Below are positions 26,616 to 34,942 of a DNA stretch of 64,000 nucleotides, one piece after another. The notes below the pieces were generated by a model, which saw only the letters and a list, made by a program, of their open reading frames with translations, made no database searches and had not been told where the DNA came from. Each line of letters starts with the position of its first letter. Position 1 is the first letter of the stretch. The stretch is from Microcystis wesenbergii NRERC-220 (GTDB lineage Bacteria > Cyanobacteriota > Cyanobacteriia > Cyanobacteriales > Microcystaceae): positions 4,290,001-4,354,000 of the forward strand of contig NZ_JAVSJA010000001.1 in assembly GCF_032027425.1 (NCBI RefSeq). Direction: 5' to 3'. The position numbers and the translations under genes are program-made.

Positions 26616-26930
26616 TCAAGCCGTCTGGGCTGTGCCGGTTTTAGCTTCGTACTGCCGACAACCTTCACAGGGACCTGTGGGATTAACCGCACAACGCAAA
26701 TGGGGGGAATAGGCATTAAAACGACAACTAAGATCACCGATCAAGGCCGGTTTATTTTCTGTCTCTAGAGGAATTGACAAAAAATCACTGGCCATCACCG
26801 GGCTGTATTCGTGACGATAGCGAATCCCCCTCAAACGGTTACTTAATCTCTGTTGGGATCGGTTAATCAACCAGAGACTAACGAGAGAGGGAAAGAGGGC
26901 AAGGATAAAAACAAAGGTTATCCTGATCAC
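26616..26930 (-). CDS. DUF6464-like small membrane-anchored Cys-rich protein
   Basis: This 104-residue protein has an N-terminal hydrophobic anchor (residues 4-22), a basic stretch (RSQQRLSNRLRGIRYRH) and a conserved C-terminal block CRFNAYSPHLRCAVNPTGPCEGCRQYE with four cysteines that could bind metal. This block is typical of a cyanobacterial family I believe is DUF6464. Function is unknown. It is a single gene between the transpeptidase and speD, all on the minus strand. Confidence 0.65.
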   Translation of the reverse strand: MIRITFVFILALFPSLVSLWLINRSQQRLSNRLRGIRYRHEYSPVMASDFLSIPLETENKPALIGDLSCRFNAYSPHLRCAVNPTGPCEGCRQYEAKTGTAQTA

Positions 26931-26989
26931 GATTTCAGTTTAGGCGATCGCCAGTGCTGCTAACTTATTATTGAGGCCGGCGCTAGAAA

Positions 26990-27397
26990 TTAGGCCATAA
27001 CCAGGGAAGACTTAAGGGGTTCTTCCTTTTTGCTTTCATAAACTCCCGCAGTACTGGGGAATCCTCTGGTTAGTTCCCGCACTTTAATCTCACCTGCTTG
27101 CAGGGATTTGGTCAAAATTTCCATGGCAACCACGGGTTTACCCGCACCACAGAAGAATAAATCGGCGGCGAAATAGCCGTGTTCAGGCCAGGTGTGGATC
27201 GCGATATGAGATTCAGCTAAAGTCGCCGTCGCGGTAACTCCGTGGGGACTGAACTGGTGGACACACAAATCGATCAGCGTTGCTTCTCCTGCCGTAATTC
27301 CATCGAGGATAGCGCGACGAATGCGCTCGGGATCGTTGAGGAGGTCAGCAGGTACTTGCCAAGCATCGACAATCAAATGGGTTCCCAGTTTGGTCAT
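26990..27397 (-). CDS. speD: S-adenosylmethionine decarboxylase proenzyme
   Basis: This 135-residue class 1B (bacterial/archaeal) AdoMetDC makes decarboxylated SAM, the aminopropyl donor for spermidine. Autocleavage occurs before Ser63 in ESHIAIHTWPEHGY, which becomes the pyruvoyl group. His68 (processing) and Cys83 in FFCG (catalysis) are present. The start MTKLGTHLIVDAW is family-typical. It is monocistronic, with no polyamine synthase nearby. Confidence 0.93.
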   Translation of the reverse strand: MTKLGTHLIVDAWQVPADLLNDPERIRRAILDGITAGEATLIDLCVHQFSPHGVTATATLAESHIAIHTWPEHGYFAADLFFCGAGKPVVAMEILTKSLQAGEIKVRELTRGFPSTAGVYESKKEEPLKSSLVMA

Positions 27398-27530
27398 TTT
27401 TTTTTCAATACTCCCTATCGAAAAACCTTCACAGATTTACCAGCATAACACAATTTTTCTAACTTGTGCAAAAAAGATCTGGTTTTTCTCGGTTACTTTC
27501 TCTAAAAACTGGGACAGAGCAGGGGAGAAG

Positions 27531-27609
27531 GGTGTGGGGTGTGGGGTGTGGGGTGTGGGGTGTGGGGTGTGGGGTGTGGGGTGTGGGGTGTGGGGTGTGG
27601 GGTGTGGGG
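27531..27609. repeat. Heptamer array (GGTGTGG)11
   Basis: About 11.3 nearly perfect GGTGTGG heptamers (79 bp) lie between speD and the HigA-like gene. The near-perfect copies suggest recent slippage expansion. A less perfect array of the same unit is at 17538-17589. An apparent reading frame through it is an artefact. Confidence 0.92.
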
Positions 27610-27694
27610 CGAAGGCTTACTTCTGCTTGACAATAGTATCGTTAGGCGTTAGGATTCGAGCGTGGTGGACTACCACTAAAATTAGCTAAATGCA

Positions 27695-28003
27695 ATGAAC
27701 AGCAACCGTTTGCCAAATATCCATCCCGGTGAAATCCTCAAGTTAGATTTTCTGGAACCGCTCAATATTACCCCCTACAGACTGAGCAAAGATTTAAGCG
27801 TAGCTCAAACTCGTATCGGTGAGATTTTAGCTGGTAAGCGTAGTATCACTGCGGACACAGCTTTGCGTCTGTCACGATATTTTGGTAACAGTCCTCAGTT
27901 TTGGCTGAATCTTCAAACAGACTACGATCTCCGTCAAGCTCAGACAAAGAATGCCGAAGTTTATAACCAAATTCCTATTACTCCATTTACAGATTTAGCT
28001 TAG
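27695..28003 (+). CDS. higA: HigA-family antitoxin (XRE helix-turn-helix)
   Basis: This 102-residue DNA-binding protein starts with NIHPGEILKLDFLEPLNITPYRLSKDL, followed by the HTH VAQTRIGEILAGKRSITADTALRLSRYFG and the HigA landmark SPQFWLNLQTDYDLRQAQ. HigA neutralises a RelE-fold mRNA interferase, HigB, normally encoded just upstream. Here the upstream frame retains only a VDYH-stop ending, like HigB C-termini, before the heptamer array. The toxin therefore seems lost, leaving a solitary antitoxin or repressor. Confidence 0.87.
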   Translation: MNSNRLPNIHPGEILKLDFLEPLNITPYRLSKDLSVAQTRIGEILAGKRSITADTALRLSRYFGNSPQFWLNLQTDYDLRQAQTKNAEVYNQIPITPFTDLA

Positions 28004-28013
28004 GGGACTAATT

Positions 28014-28667
28014 TTATCTAGGAGGGGGGACGGGATTAGTGGGGACGGTAGTACTGGGAGAAGCGGCGGGAATGGGGGGATTTTCGGGTTTACGGACTTG
28101 GGGGACGGGTAACAGATAGAAAAGTAGGGCGCAAGCGACAAGACTGCCTAATCCTGCCAAAAAAGGTACTGTTCGACCGGCCACCGATTCATTGACCTTA
28201 TGGTAGCGACGGGAAACTGGCTGTAATTTCAGGGTTAGGTCAGGTAAAGTGCGAGTATCGGCAAAAAATTGGTCAATCGCTTCTATTAAATCGAATAACT
28301 GCACGGTACTGATTTCTATGTTGACCGGACTTTCTGGGATATTCAAGTCCGTTGATGGATACCAGACCAGACGATGGAGATTATGGTCAATCTTTTCTAG
28401 GTACACATGATCTGGTTCATGGACGGGGTCTTGGGGATGACGAACACCACTCAAAAATTCTTGGGCATACTGACTGACCGCTTGTACCAAATTTTCCAAG
28501 AAAACCCGACCACCTTGCAGGACTTTATTGGCCCCGATTAACCGACATTCTACGTTAGTCAAAATTGAGAGTAAAGGTCGGCTATCCCCGGGGTTAGCCG
28601 GGGCAAAATCATCGCCGAAACCATCGAGAATCAGGGTACAATTGGGCAGGCTATACTGTCTTCTCAT
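28014..28667 (-). CDS. DUF4335 domain protein
   Basis: This 217-residue protein has an N-terminal soluble domain (RQYSLPNCTLILDGFGD, RPLLSILTNVECRLIG, GGRVFLENLVQAVSQYAQEFL), a single transmembrane helix near residues 170-190 (FLAGLGSLVACALLFYLLPV) and a proline-rich tail. It matches the cyanobacteria-specific DUF4335 family, which typically follows a DUF3038 gene, as it does here with a 2-bp gap. The pair is probably co-translated. Function is unknown. Confidence 0.8.
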   Translation of the reverse strand: MRRQYSLPNCTLILDGFGDDFAPANPGDSRPLLSILTNVECRLIGANKVLQGGRVFLENLVQAVSQYAQEFLSGVRHPQDPVHEPDHVYLEKIDHNLHRLVWYPSTDLNIPESPVNIEISTVQLFDLIEAIDQFFADTRTLPDLTLKLQPVSRRYHKVNESVAGRTVPFLAGLGSLVACALLFYLLPVPQVRKPENPPIPAASPSTTVPTNPVPPPR

Positions 28668-28669
28668 TT

Positions 28670-29296
28670 TTACACGATCTCCCCATCAAATAAACTAATC
28701 CAAAACCGCTGCATTCCCGTCGTACCAGTACAAAATAATAACTGATCGAGGAGGGATAAAGCCAGTTCATTTAAAGCATTTTCATCGGCTAGATAAACCG
28801 ATACTTTGGCCCGCCGGGGGTTCATGCGACTGCGAAAATTGGAGCGAAATCTTTCTAGGTATTCTGATAAAAGAAAATTATTATCCACGGGTAAACCCTT
28901 TGATTCCATCTGTTGCCGCGCTAACAGTAATTGTCGGATGGATATAGCTAGGGGTTTGGCCCGGTAACTGGCAATGATAACTAAAGCTTTTGCTTGGTCA
29001 AGGGTCAGACGGTCGAGGGTGTAGGAAATTCGCCACGGATTAGTACAGCGTAAGCGCCAGAAAATAATCCGGTTTTTGATAATTTTATCGAGTCCTAGTT
29101 CTTTACAGAGGGCTAACAGGGCCTCCCCGGCACCGACTTCTAAGGATTCCAACGCTAACAGCATTAAATCGATATGCTGTTGGAGATGTAGGGCGCATTG
29201 CTGACTTGCAATCGGAAAATCGGGTAAAACGCTTAAAATAACCGGTTTTTCTGGGGCTGATGTTGTAGATTCGGGCGTTAGGCTAGTAGAGGTCAT
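28670..29296 (-). CDS. DUF3038 domain protein
   Basis: This 208-residue soluble, helix-rich protein contains QHIDLMLLALESLEVGAGEALLAL, KNRIIFWRLRCTNPWRISY and LNELALSLLDQLLFCTGTTGMQRFW. These are the DUF3038 hallmarks; the family is confined to cyanobacteria. It is the first gene of a two-gene operon with the DUF4335 gene. Function is unknown; conserved pairing suggests the two products act together. Confidence 0.8.
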   Translation of the reverse strand: MTSTSLTPESTTSAPEKPVILSVLPDFPIASQQCALHLQQHIDLMLLALESLEVGAGEALLALCKELGLDKIIKNRIIFWRLRCTNPWRISYTLDRLTLDQAKALVIIASYRAKPLAISIRQLLLARQQMESKGLPVDNNFLLSEYLERFRSNFRSRMNPRRAKVSVYLADENALNELALSLLDQLLFCTGTTGMQRFWISLFDGEIV

Positions 29297-29394
29297 GATA
29301 TAGGAGAACTAAAACACAAGGGCGATCGAGTCAGGGTATTGTAAATTGTATTGTATAGATAGCTGTCCCCCATTTTACGAGACACGGAAACCGA

Positions 29395-29913
29395 ATGGAT
29401 CTGAAATCATTGATTCGCGATATTCCCGACTTTCCCAAACCGGGTATTGTCTTCCGCGATATTACTACCCTACTCAATCATCCCCAAGGATTACGTTACA
29501 CGATCGATACCCTAACGGCAAAGTGTCGCGATTACGGTTTATCCCCCGATTACATTGTCGGTATGGAATCCAGGGGTTTTCTCTTTGGTGTTCCTTTAGC
29601 ATACCAATTAGAAGCGGGATTTATTCCCGTCCGGAAACCGGGCAAATTACCCGCCGCCGTGCATAGTATCGAGTATGATTTGGAATACGGAAGCGATAGC
29701 CTCGAAATTCATCAGGACGCGGTGGCATCCCATCATAAAGTCTTAATTGTCGATGATTTAATCGCGACGGGAGGGACGGCGAAAGCAACGGCTGATTTAT
29801 TAGAAAAAATTGGTTGTGAGGTGTTAGGATTTGCCTTTATCATCGAGTTAATCGACCTCGGTGGTCGGGAAAAATTACCCGATTTACCGATTATTACCCT
29901 CATCGATTATTAG
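29395..29913 (+). CDS. apt: Adenine phosphoribosyltransferase
   Basis: APRT salvages adenine to AMP using PRPP. The 172-residue protein is the usual length and has [37 protein letters not shown] and the PRPP loop [16 protein letters not shown]. The ATG at 29395 gives the standard start [14 protein letters not shown]. The permease gene follows 9 bp after the stop on the same strand, so the two may share a transcript. Confidence 0.95.
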   Translation: MDLKSLIRDIPDFPKPGIVFRDITTLLNHPQGLRYTIDTLTAKCRDYGLSPDYIVGMESRGFLFGVPLAYQLEAGFIPVRKPGKLPAAVHSIEYDLEYGSDSLEIHQDAVASHHKVLIVDDLIATGGTAKATADLLEKIGCEVLGFAFIIELIDLGGREKLPDLPIITLIDY

Positions 29914-29922
29914 GTTTTTTCT

Positions 29923-30984
29923 ATGACGGCGACTGATGATAATTATAAGGCTGCAACCGCTCGATCGAGTGCTAATGGGTTACAATCTCTCCTAACTAGC
30001 GAAACTTTTTTATATATTGTCAAGCGTGTTCTCCAGGGTTTATTAACTCTGTTGTTGGCCTCGGCTTTGAGTTTTGCTATTATCCAATTAACCCCCGGCG
30101 GGTTTCTGGCTTTGCTTGACCTGAATCCCAAGATTAGTCAGGAAACTAAAGAACAATATATTGCCCTTTTTGGTTTAAAAGATCCGCCGATTGTCCAGTA
30201 TTTTAAATGGTTGTGGCAAGTGGTAACTCAGTTTAATTTTGGTCTGAGTTTTACCTATTTTCGTCCCGTGTCTTCCCTATTATTAGAGAGAATTCCAGCG
30301 ACGTTATTAATGTCTTTGACTTCCATCATTTTAACCTGGGGGATTGCGATTCCCTTGGGCATTCTCAGCGCCGTCAAACAAAACCAATTTATCGATAAAT
30401 TTTTCCGAGTTATCAGTTATCTTGGTCAAGGTTTCCCCAGTTTTATCACTGCCCTTTTACTGCTAATTCTCGCCCAGAATGTTTCGCCGCTTTTACCAGT
30501 GGGTGATATGACCAGTATTAACTATTCGGAATATTCCCCTATCGGTAAAGTTTTAGATATCGCTTGGCACATGATTTTACCAACTATTGCCCTGACAGTT
30601 ACCAGTTTTGCCGGATTACAAAGATTGATGCGGGGACAATTATTAGATGTTCTGCGACAGGATTATATTCAAACTGCGAGGGCGAAAGGTTTACCGGAAA
30701 ATAAAGTTATCTATGTCCACGCTTTACGCAATGCTATTAATCCCCTGATAACTCTTTTGGGCTTTGAATTTTCCAGTTTGTTAAGTGGGGCATTTATCGC
30801 CGAATTTTTCTTTAACTGGCCCGGATTAGGTCGTTTAATTCTGCAAGCTGTGACGGCTAAAGATTTGTATTTAGTTATGGGCAGTTTAATGATGGGTGCT
30901 ACTATGTTGATTATCGGTAATCTTCTGGCTGATTTGCTTCTCAAAGCTGTAGATCCTAGAATTAAATTGGAGGATTTAAAGTAG
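29923..30984 (+). CDS. DppB/OppB-type ABC transporter permease
   Basis: This 353-residue inner-membrane protein has six predicted helices. It carries the DppB N-terminal pattern (VKRVLQGLLTLLLASALSFAIIQLTPGG) and the EAA loop QDYIQTARAKGLPENKVIYVHALRNAINPLIT, which contacts the ATPase. DppB-type subunits form half of a peptide or nickel importer pore. No partner permease, ATPase or binding protein is adjacent, so the complex is assembled from genes elsewhere; scattered transporter genes are common in cyanobacteria. Confidence 0.9.
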   Translation: MTATDDNYKAATARSSANGLQSLLTSETFLYIVKRVLQGLLTLLLASALSFAIIQLTPGGFLALLDLNPKISQETKEQYIALFGLKDPPIVQYFKWLWQVVTQFNFGLSFTYFRPVSSLLLERIPATLLMSLTSIILTWGIAIPLGILSAVKQNQFIDKFFRVISYLGQGFPSFITALLLLILAQNVSPLLPVGDMTSINYSEYSPIGKVLDIAWHMILPTIALTVTSFAGLQRLMRGQLLDVLRQDYIQTARAKGLPENKVIYVHALRNAINPLITLLGFEFSSLLSGAFIAEFFFNWPGLGRLILQAVTAKDLYLVMGSLMMGATMLIIGNLLADLLLKAVDPRIKLEDLK

Positions 30985-31079
30985 GGTGATAGGGAAATTT
31001 CAGCTAAATTTACCACTACCCAACGGGTGCATCTCACATTTGCAGAAATAGGGACAATCAGCAATTATCAGTGATCCTT

Positions 31080-31213
31080 AAATTATTACAGATGTATCAG
31101 CAGCTGCGTGTAAGCATCCCACCGAAAAACTAATGCGCGGGGGGTTTGGGGGCGGCGCCACGCCCCCAACGGGGGGTTTGGGGGGTAGAACCCCCCAAAG
31201 GCTTGGATTGAGT
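31080..31213. repeat. 134-bp structured repeat, copy 2
   Basis: This is the same 134-bp unit as 17746-17879, in the same orientation, with two G/C-run hairpins and no reading frame. It occupies the middle of the 360-bp gap between the permease gene and the next hypothetical gene. The rest of that gap shows no gene. Confidence 0.88.
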
Positions 31214-31345
31214 GGTAAAATCGGAAGTAATGACCAATTTTAGAAGATAGTTTCCCTTTAAAAATCCCAACTCAGTAGATTTACAAAAATGGGATGTACC
31301 CCCACCCAACCCCTTTTTTCCTTTTCACTTTTCACTTAATAAACT

Positions 31346-31654
31346 ATGTTAGCAACTACACATTATTTACTCAGGTCAAAACAAGACGGACAATATCTAG
31401 TGGCGCGTCTGAGAAAAGGTGAAAGCGAAAGTCCGGCCAGTTATCTGCTTCTGTTTAAAGAATCCTACGATGCTTTAAGTTATATCAATACCCATGCTAA
31501 TGATTTAGCCAATAATTTTTCTGTGGAAACTCTCTCAGGAACACAATTAAAAGGATTGATGCAGCGATGGGGATTTGCAGGAATTGGTTTAGTTAGTGAA
31601 CCTTTGGAACCACAAGTGCAGTTTTTAGCCTACGAAAAAGGATTTAATCTCTAA
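31346..31654 (+). CDS. Conserved hypothetical protein
   Basis: I do not recognise a named family. The 102-residue soluble protein is mixed alpha/beta: YLLRSKQDGQYLVARL suggests a beta hairpin, then SYLLLFKESYDALSYINTHA a strand and helix, and QVQFLAYEKGF a last strand. There is no signal peptide or metal motif. The next gene starts 3 bp after its stop, so the two are almost certainly translated from one mRNA; a link to the sugar-nucleotide reductase is possible but unproven. Confidence 0.65.
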   Translation: MLATTHYLLRSKQDGQYLVARLRKGESESPASYLLLFKESYDALSYINTHANDLANNFSVETLSGTQLKGLMQRWGFAGIGLVSEPLEPQVQFLAYEKGFNL

Positions 31655-31657
31655 ACT

Positions 31658-32536
31658 ATGAAAACGCTGTTAATCACTGGAGTTAGTGGGTTTTTAGGTT
31701 GGCATATTTACCAAAAAACTCGCTCATCTTGGGCAAGTTTTGGTACATATTTTAATCACAATGTCAATAGTAATGACCCGAATTTAATTAAAATTAACTT
31801 AACAGATTTAGCCGCAGTTAAAGAACTTTTTCAACAGATTAAACCCGACGCAGTAATTCATGGGGCTGCCCAATCAAAACCGAATCTCTGTCAAGAATTT
31901 CCCCAAGCATCCGAGGCAATTAATCTGACAGCTTCTCTAGAAATTGCCCGTTTATGTAGTCAATATCAAATACCGCTAGTTTTTACCTCTACCGATTTAG
32001 TTTTTGATGGTAAAAATGCCCCCTATTCCGAAAATGATCCCGTTTCTCCCGTCAGTGTCTATGGTGAGCAAAAAGTAGCGGCAGAAAAGGGTATTTTAGC
32101 AATATATCCTCGGGCTGCCATTTGTCGAATGCCTTTGATGTTTGGTTCCCCTTCTCCCAGCGCTAATAGTTTTCTGCAACCCTTTTTAAAAACCCTCCAA
32201 GAGGGAAAAGAACTATCTCTATTTACCGATGAATATCGTACAGCTGTTGGGGTTAATAGTGCGGTGAATGGGTTACTTTTAGCCCTAGAAAAAGTGCAAG
32301 GGATTATTCATCTGGGGGGTAAAGAAAGAGTTTCTCGTTATCAATTTGGTTTACTAATGACGGCAGTTTTTAATATTCCCAGAGAACAAATAAAACCCTG
32401 TTTACAGTCAGATGTTCCCATGAGTGCGCCCCGTCCCCAGGATGTTTCTCTTGATAGTTCTCTCGCTTTTTCTTTGGGTTATCAACCATTAAGTATTAAA
32501 AGCGAATTAGAGGCAATTAGAGATGAAATTATCTGA
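31658..32536 (+). CDS. RmlD-like SDR-family NAD(P)-dependent reductase
   Basis: This 292-residue extended short-chain dehydrogenase has an N-terminal Rossmann loop TGVSGFLGWHIYQ, VIHGAAQSKPNLC, the catalytic STDLVFDG region and YGEQKVAAEK with the Tyr-x-x-x-Lys pair. It is closest in layout to dTDP-4-dehydrorhamnose reductases (RmlD), which make deoxy sugars for surface polysaccharide. No other rml genes are nearby, so its substrate is uncertain. The stop overlaps a small downstream membrane-protein gene. Confidence 0.82.
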   Translation: MKTLLITGVSGFLGWHIYQKTRSSWASFGTYFNHNVNSNDPNLIKINLTDLAAVKELFQQIKPDAVIHGAAQSKPNLCQEFPQASEAINLTASLEIARLCSQYQIPLVFTSTDLVFDGKNAPYSENDPVSPVSVYGEQKVAAEKGILAIYPRAAICRMPLMFGSPSPSANSFLQPFLKTLQEGKELSLFTDEYRTAVGVNSAVNGLLLALEKVQGIIHLGGKERVSRYQFGLLMTAVFNIPREQIKPCLQSDVPMSAPRPQDVSLDSSLAFSLGYQPLSIKSELEAIRDEII

Positions 32537-32675
32537 ACAAAAGCGGACTATATTAATTATCTTGCTCCTTTTTTTTACCGCTATTCTCATGTCCAATTAT
32601 TTTGAGGTAGGGATGACGGGAGTGTTAGCTTTTTTCGTTGCCTATCTATCTAAAGGATTGCGAAAAGTTAAGTAA
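32523..32675 (+). CDS. 50-residue membrane mini-protein overlapping the reductase gene
   Basis: The ATG at 32523 lies 14 bp inside the end of the reductase gene, in another frame. The product is MKLSEQKRTILIILL... with two hydrophobic segments (about residues 9-23 and 31-43) and a basic tail KGLRKVK. The short overlap suggests translational coupling. The composition is that of a genuine small membrane protein, but there is no family I recognise. Confidence 0.5.
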   Translation: MKLSEQKRTILIILLLFFTAILMSNYFEVGMTGVLAFFVAYLSKGLRKVK

Positions 32676-32688
32676 AAAATTATTTTTT

Positions 32689-33183
32689 TCAATCAACAAT
32701 CTCAAATTCTATTGACTGCTCTTGGGCAAAATTATAGGTAAAATGATCGACAATATTAGTATCGCTCAATTCGAGATTATAAAAATTGATCGCTGGTTGA
32801 TCAAAAAGTGGGCCAGCGTGCCAAGTTCCCACCTCTAATTTAATAAAACAGTCCCCGGGGATGCGAAAAACCTTTAATTTTTCTAAATCCGGTTGAGGAT
32901 GAGGACTAGGGGGGGCCACTCCTAAAAACCACTCTTGCCCCCCCAAAGAACCGAGACATTGGGTACATTGACTATGACGAGTAATTCGCTTAAATTTACG
33001 TCCGCGAGTCTGTAAACGCATAATATAAAAACGTGGCACACCGTTTTTTAAATGCAGTTGTGCATCGCTTTCATCAAACAGTTTCCCGTCATGGCTAGGG
33101 GTTATTAATTGACCGTAGGGACGGAAACTCTCGGCGGTAATTAGTTGCGCTGACAGGGGAATAACGGTAATCGAATTACTCAT
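32689..33183 (-). CDS. allA: Ureidoglycolate lyase family protein
   Basis: This 164-residue cupin-fold protein contains ESFRPYGQLITP, ITRHSQCTQCLGSLGGQEWFLGVAPP, FIKLEVGTWHAGPLF and NFYNLELSDTNIVDH. These match ureidoglycolate lyase (AllA), which splits ureidoglycolate to glyoxylate and urea in allantoin breakdown. The conserved His of the HAGP segment is present. No other allantoin genes are near, so the role here may be broader. Its start is 5 bp after the stop of the efflux adaptor gene on the same strand. Confidence 0.85.
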   Translation of the reverse strand: MSNSITVIPLSAQLITAESFRPYGQLITPSHDGKLFDESDAQLHLKNGVPRFYIMRLQTRGRKFKRITRHSQCTQCLGSLGGQEWFLGVAPPSPHPQPDLEKLKVFRIPGDCFIKLEVGTWHAGPLFDQPAINFYNLELSDTNIVDHFTYNFAQEQSIEFEIVD

Positions 33184-33188
33184 AAAAA

Positions 33189-34646
33189 TTACTGCTGACT
33201 AACAGTTATAGCTGTACCATCTCGGAGAGAAAGAATATTATTAATAGCAATTCTTTCCCCGGCATTTACTCCAGAAATAACCTGATAAGCTTGCCCTTGA
33301 ATCGTGCCGACTTGAATTGGTTTTTGTCTTACCACTAAACGCTCCTCGGCGTTTTCTTGACCTTCTTTAGCCTTTTCTTTTTCGGCGACAAAAACAAAAT
33401 TTTGCGCCCCGATGCTAGTCACTGCTGTGGTGGGAATTAATACCCCCGGTTTTTGATCCCAAATTAACCGCGTCCGCACATATTGGTTATTGCGAAGACT
33501 GCCATCATTAGTAAAGGCAAATTTCACTAAAACCGATTGGGTAGCTTGGGAAACGGTGGGGGAAATAAAAGTTACTTGACCGCGAACCCCGGCACTGCCA
33601 TCGGGATTAATAATTTCCACGGGCAACCCGACGCGCAGACGCGGTTGTAATTCCACGGGAATCTGCACATTTAGTTCCAAAGTTTTATTATTAGTCAACG
33701 AGGTTAATTCTTCACCCAGGGAGATAATATCGCCGACTTTTCTTTGATTAAAATCGCCGACAAAACCATCAATCGGGGCGGTAATGGTGTTAAAAACTAA
33801 ATTCTGACGCGTCGCCCCTAATTGCCCCTCGGCGCTGGCTACCGCCGCTTGACGACTGTTCACTGTTGCCTCTGCCGCCGCCACCTGTTGCCGTGAGGCT
33901 AATTCGTTTTGAATGGCGATATTTAATGCTTCTTTGTTTGCCTGTAGGGTAGCCCTAGCCGCCGTCACCTGTTGACGGGCCGCATCACGATTTTTAGACC
34001 GGGCCTCTACTTCCGCCCTGGCGGCCTGAATGTCGCGGCGGCGATCATCTAAGTCCTGTTGGGGCTGTGCGCCTTGTTTAACCAGAAATTCGGCTCTTGT
34101 TAGGTTTTTTTCCGCTAAATCTAAATTAGCTCTCGCTCTCTGTAAATCGGCTTCGGCGGCGCTCAAGGTGGCGATCTGACTTTTCACATTAGCTTCGGCA
34201 TTAGCCACATTAGCCCGATTCTGGGCAATTTGGGCTTTATTTGCCCTCGCTTGCGCTTGTCTTTGCCTTAAATCTGCTTCAGACCCGTTGAGGTTCGCTT
34301 TGGCCGAATTTACCTGGCCGATGCCGGCGTTTACCTGTTGCTGTTGTTGTTCGGGATCCAATTCGGCGATTTTTTGTCCCTGAGTTACCTGATCGCCAGA
34401 TTTAACGAAAATAGACCGAATCCGACCGGTAATCTGAGGGGAGACGCTAACACGCTCTTGGGCGATCAAAGTACCCACAAATTCGCTACTTTGCACTAAT
34501 TTGTCGGTGCCGAGGGTTTGCAGTTTGACGGGAACAGCCGCCGGTCCGGTGGCTTGAGGGGATTGGGGGGCGCAACCGGTGACAATTAGGGAAACGGCGA
34601 TCGACGAACCGATCGCTCTCGATACGTTAACGGATCGTTTAATCAT
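33189..34646 (-). CDS. RND-type efflux periplasmic adaptor (HlyD/AcrA family)
   Basis: This 485-residue lipoprotein-like protein has signal sequence IAVSLIVTGCAPQ with a lipobox Cys. A biotinyl-lipoyl half follows (VSPQITGRIRSIFVKSGDQVTQGQKIAELD), then a very long Ala/Gln/Arg-rich helical hairpin (about 105-285), a second lipoyl half (TITAPIDGFVGDFNQRKVGD) and a beta-barrel region. Such adaptors link inner-membrane pumps to an outer-membrane channel. No pump gene follows in this window; the allA-like gene does, 5 bp later, which is an unusual pairing. Confidence 0.9.
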   Translation of the reverse strand: MIKRSVNVSRAIGSSIAVSLIVTGCAPQSPQATGPAAVPVKLQTLGTDKLVQSSEFVGTLIAQERVSVSPQITGRIRSIFVKSGDQVTQGQKIAELDPEQQQQQVNAGIGQVNSAKANLNGSEADLRQRQAQARANKAQIAQNRANVANAEANVKSQIATLSAAEADLQRARANLDLAEKNLTRAEFLVKQGAQPQQDLDDRRRDIQAARAEVEARSKNRDAARQQVTAARATLQANKEALNIAIQNELASRQQVAAAEATVNSRQAAVASAEGQLGATRQNLVFNTITAPIDGFVGDFNQRKVGDIISLGEELTSLTNNKTLELNVQIPVELQPRLRVGLPVEIINPDGSAGVRGQVTFISPTVSQATQSVLVKFAFTNDGSLRNNQYVRTRLIWDQKPGVLIPTTAVTSIGAQNFVFVAEKEKAKEGQENAEERLVVRQKPIQVGTIQGQAYQVISGVNAGERIAINNILSLRDGTAITVSQQ

Positions 34647-34874
34647 TGTTAAATTTAGGGGTTTTTAGCGGAAAAAGTGCTAGTAAATCGGAAAAGGAAG
34701 AGGAAGATGAGGAGAGAAGCTTTTCCTTAAATTTTATTCTACAGAATTGATCGCCGTGATTATTAAACCTCTGGCATAATTAATTTTTGAGGGTTCAAAA
34801 ACGGCAAAAATAAGGATTAAATGGCATAAAATCCGTAAATAGACTATTTAATTGATTATTGTTCATTCTTAATT

Positions 34875-34906
34875 CTCCTGACTACTGACTACTGACTACT
34901 GACTCC
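34875..34906. repeat. Heptamer array (ACTACTG)n
   Basis: Three to four ACTACTG heptamers are preceded by TTCATTCTTAATTCTCCTG, the inverted equivalent of the flank of the 166-207 array. The 34647-34942 gap holds this array and otherwise only AT-rich spacer. Confidence 0.8.
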
Positions 34907-34942
34907 TAACCCTAACAACAATTTTTGATTTTTACAAGAGGT

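Noticed and set aside
27321-27689. Frame with a GVGCGVW repeat
   Set aside because: It is the translation of the GGTGTGG heptamer array; the repeat peptide is an artefact.
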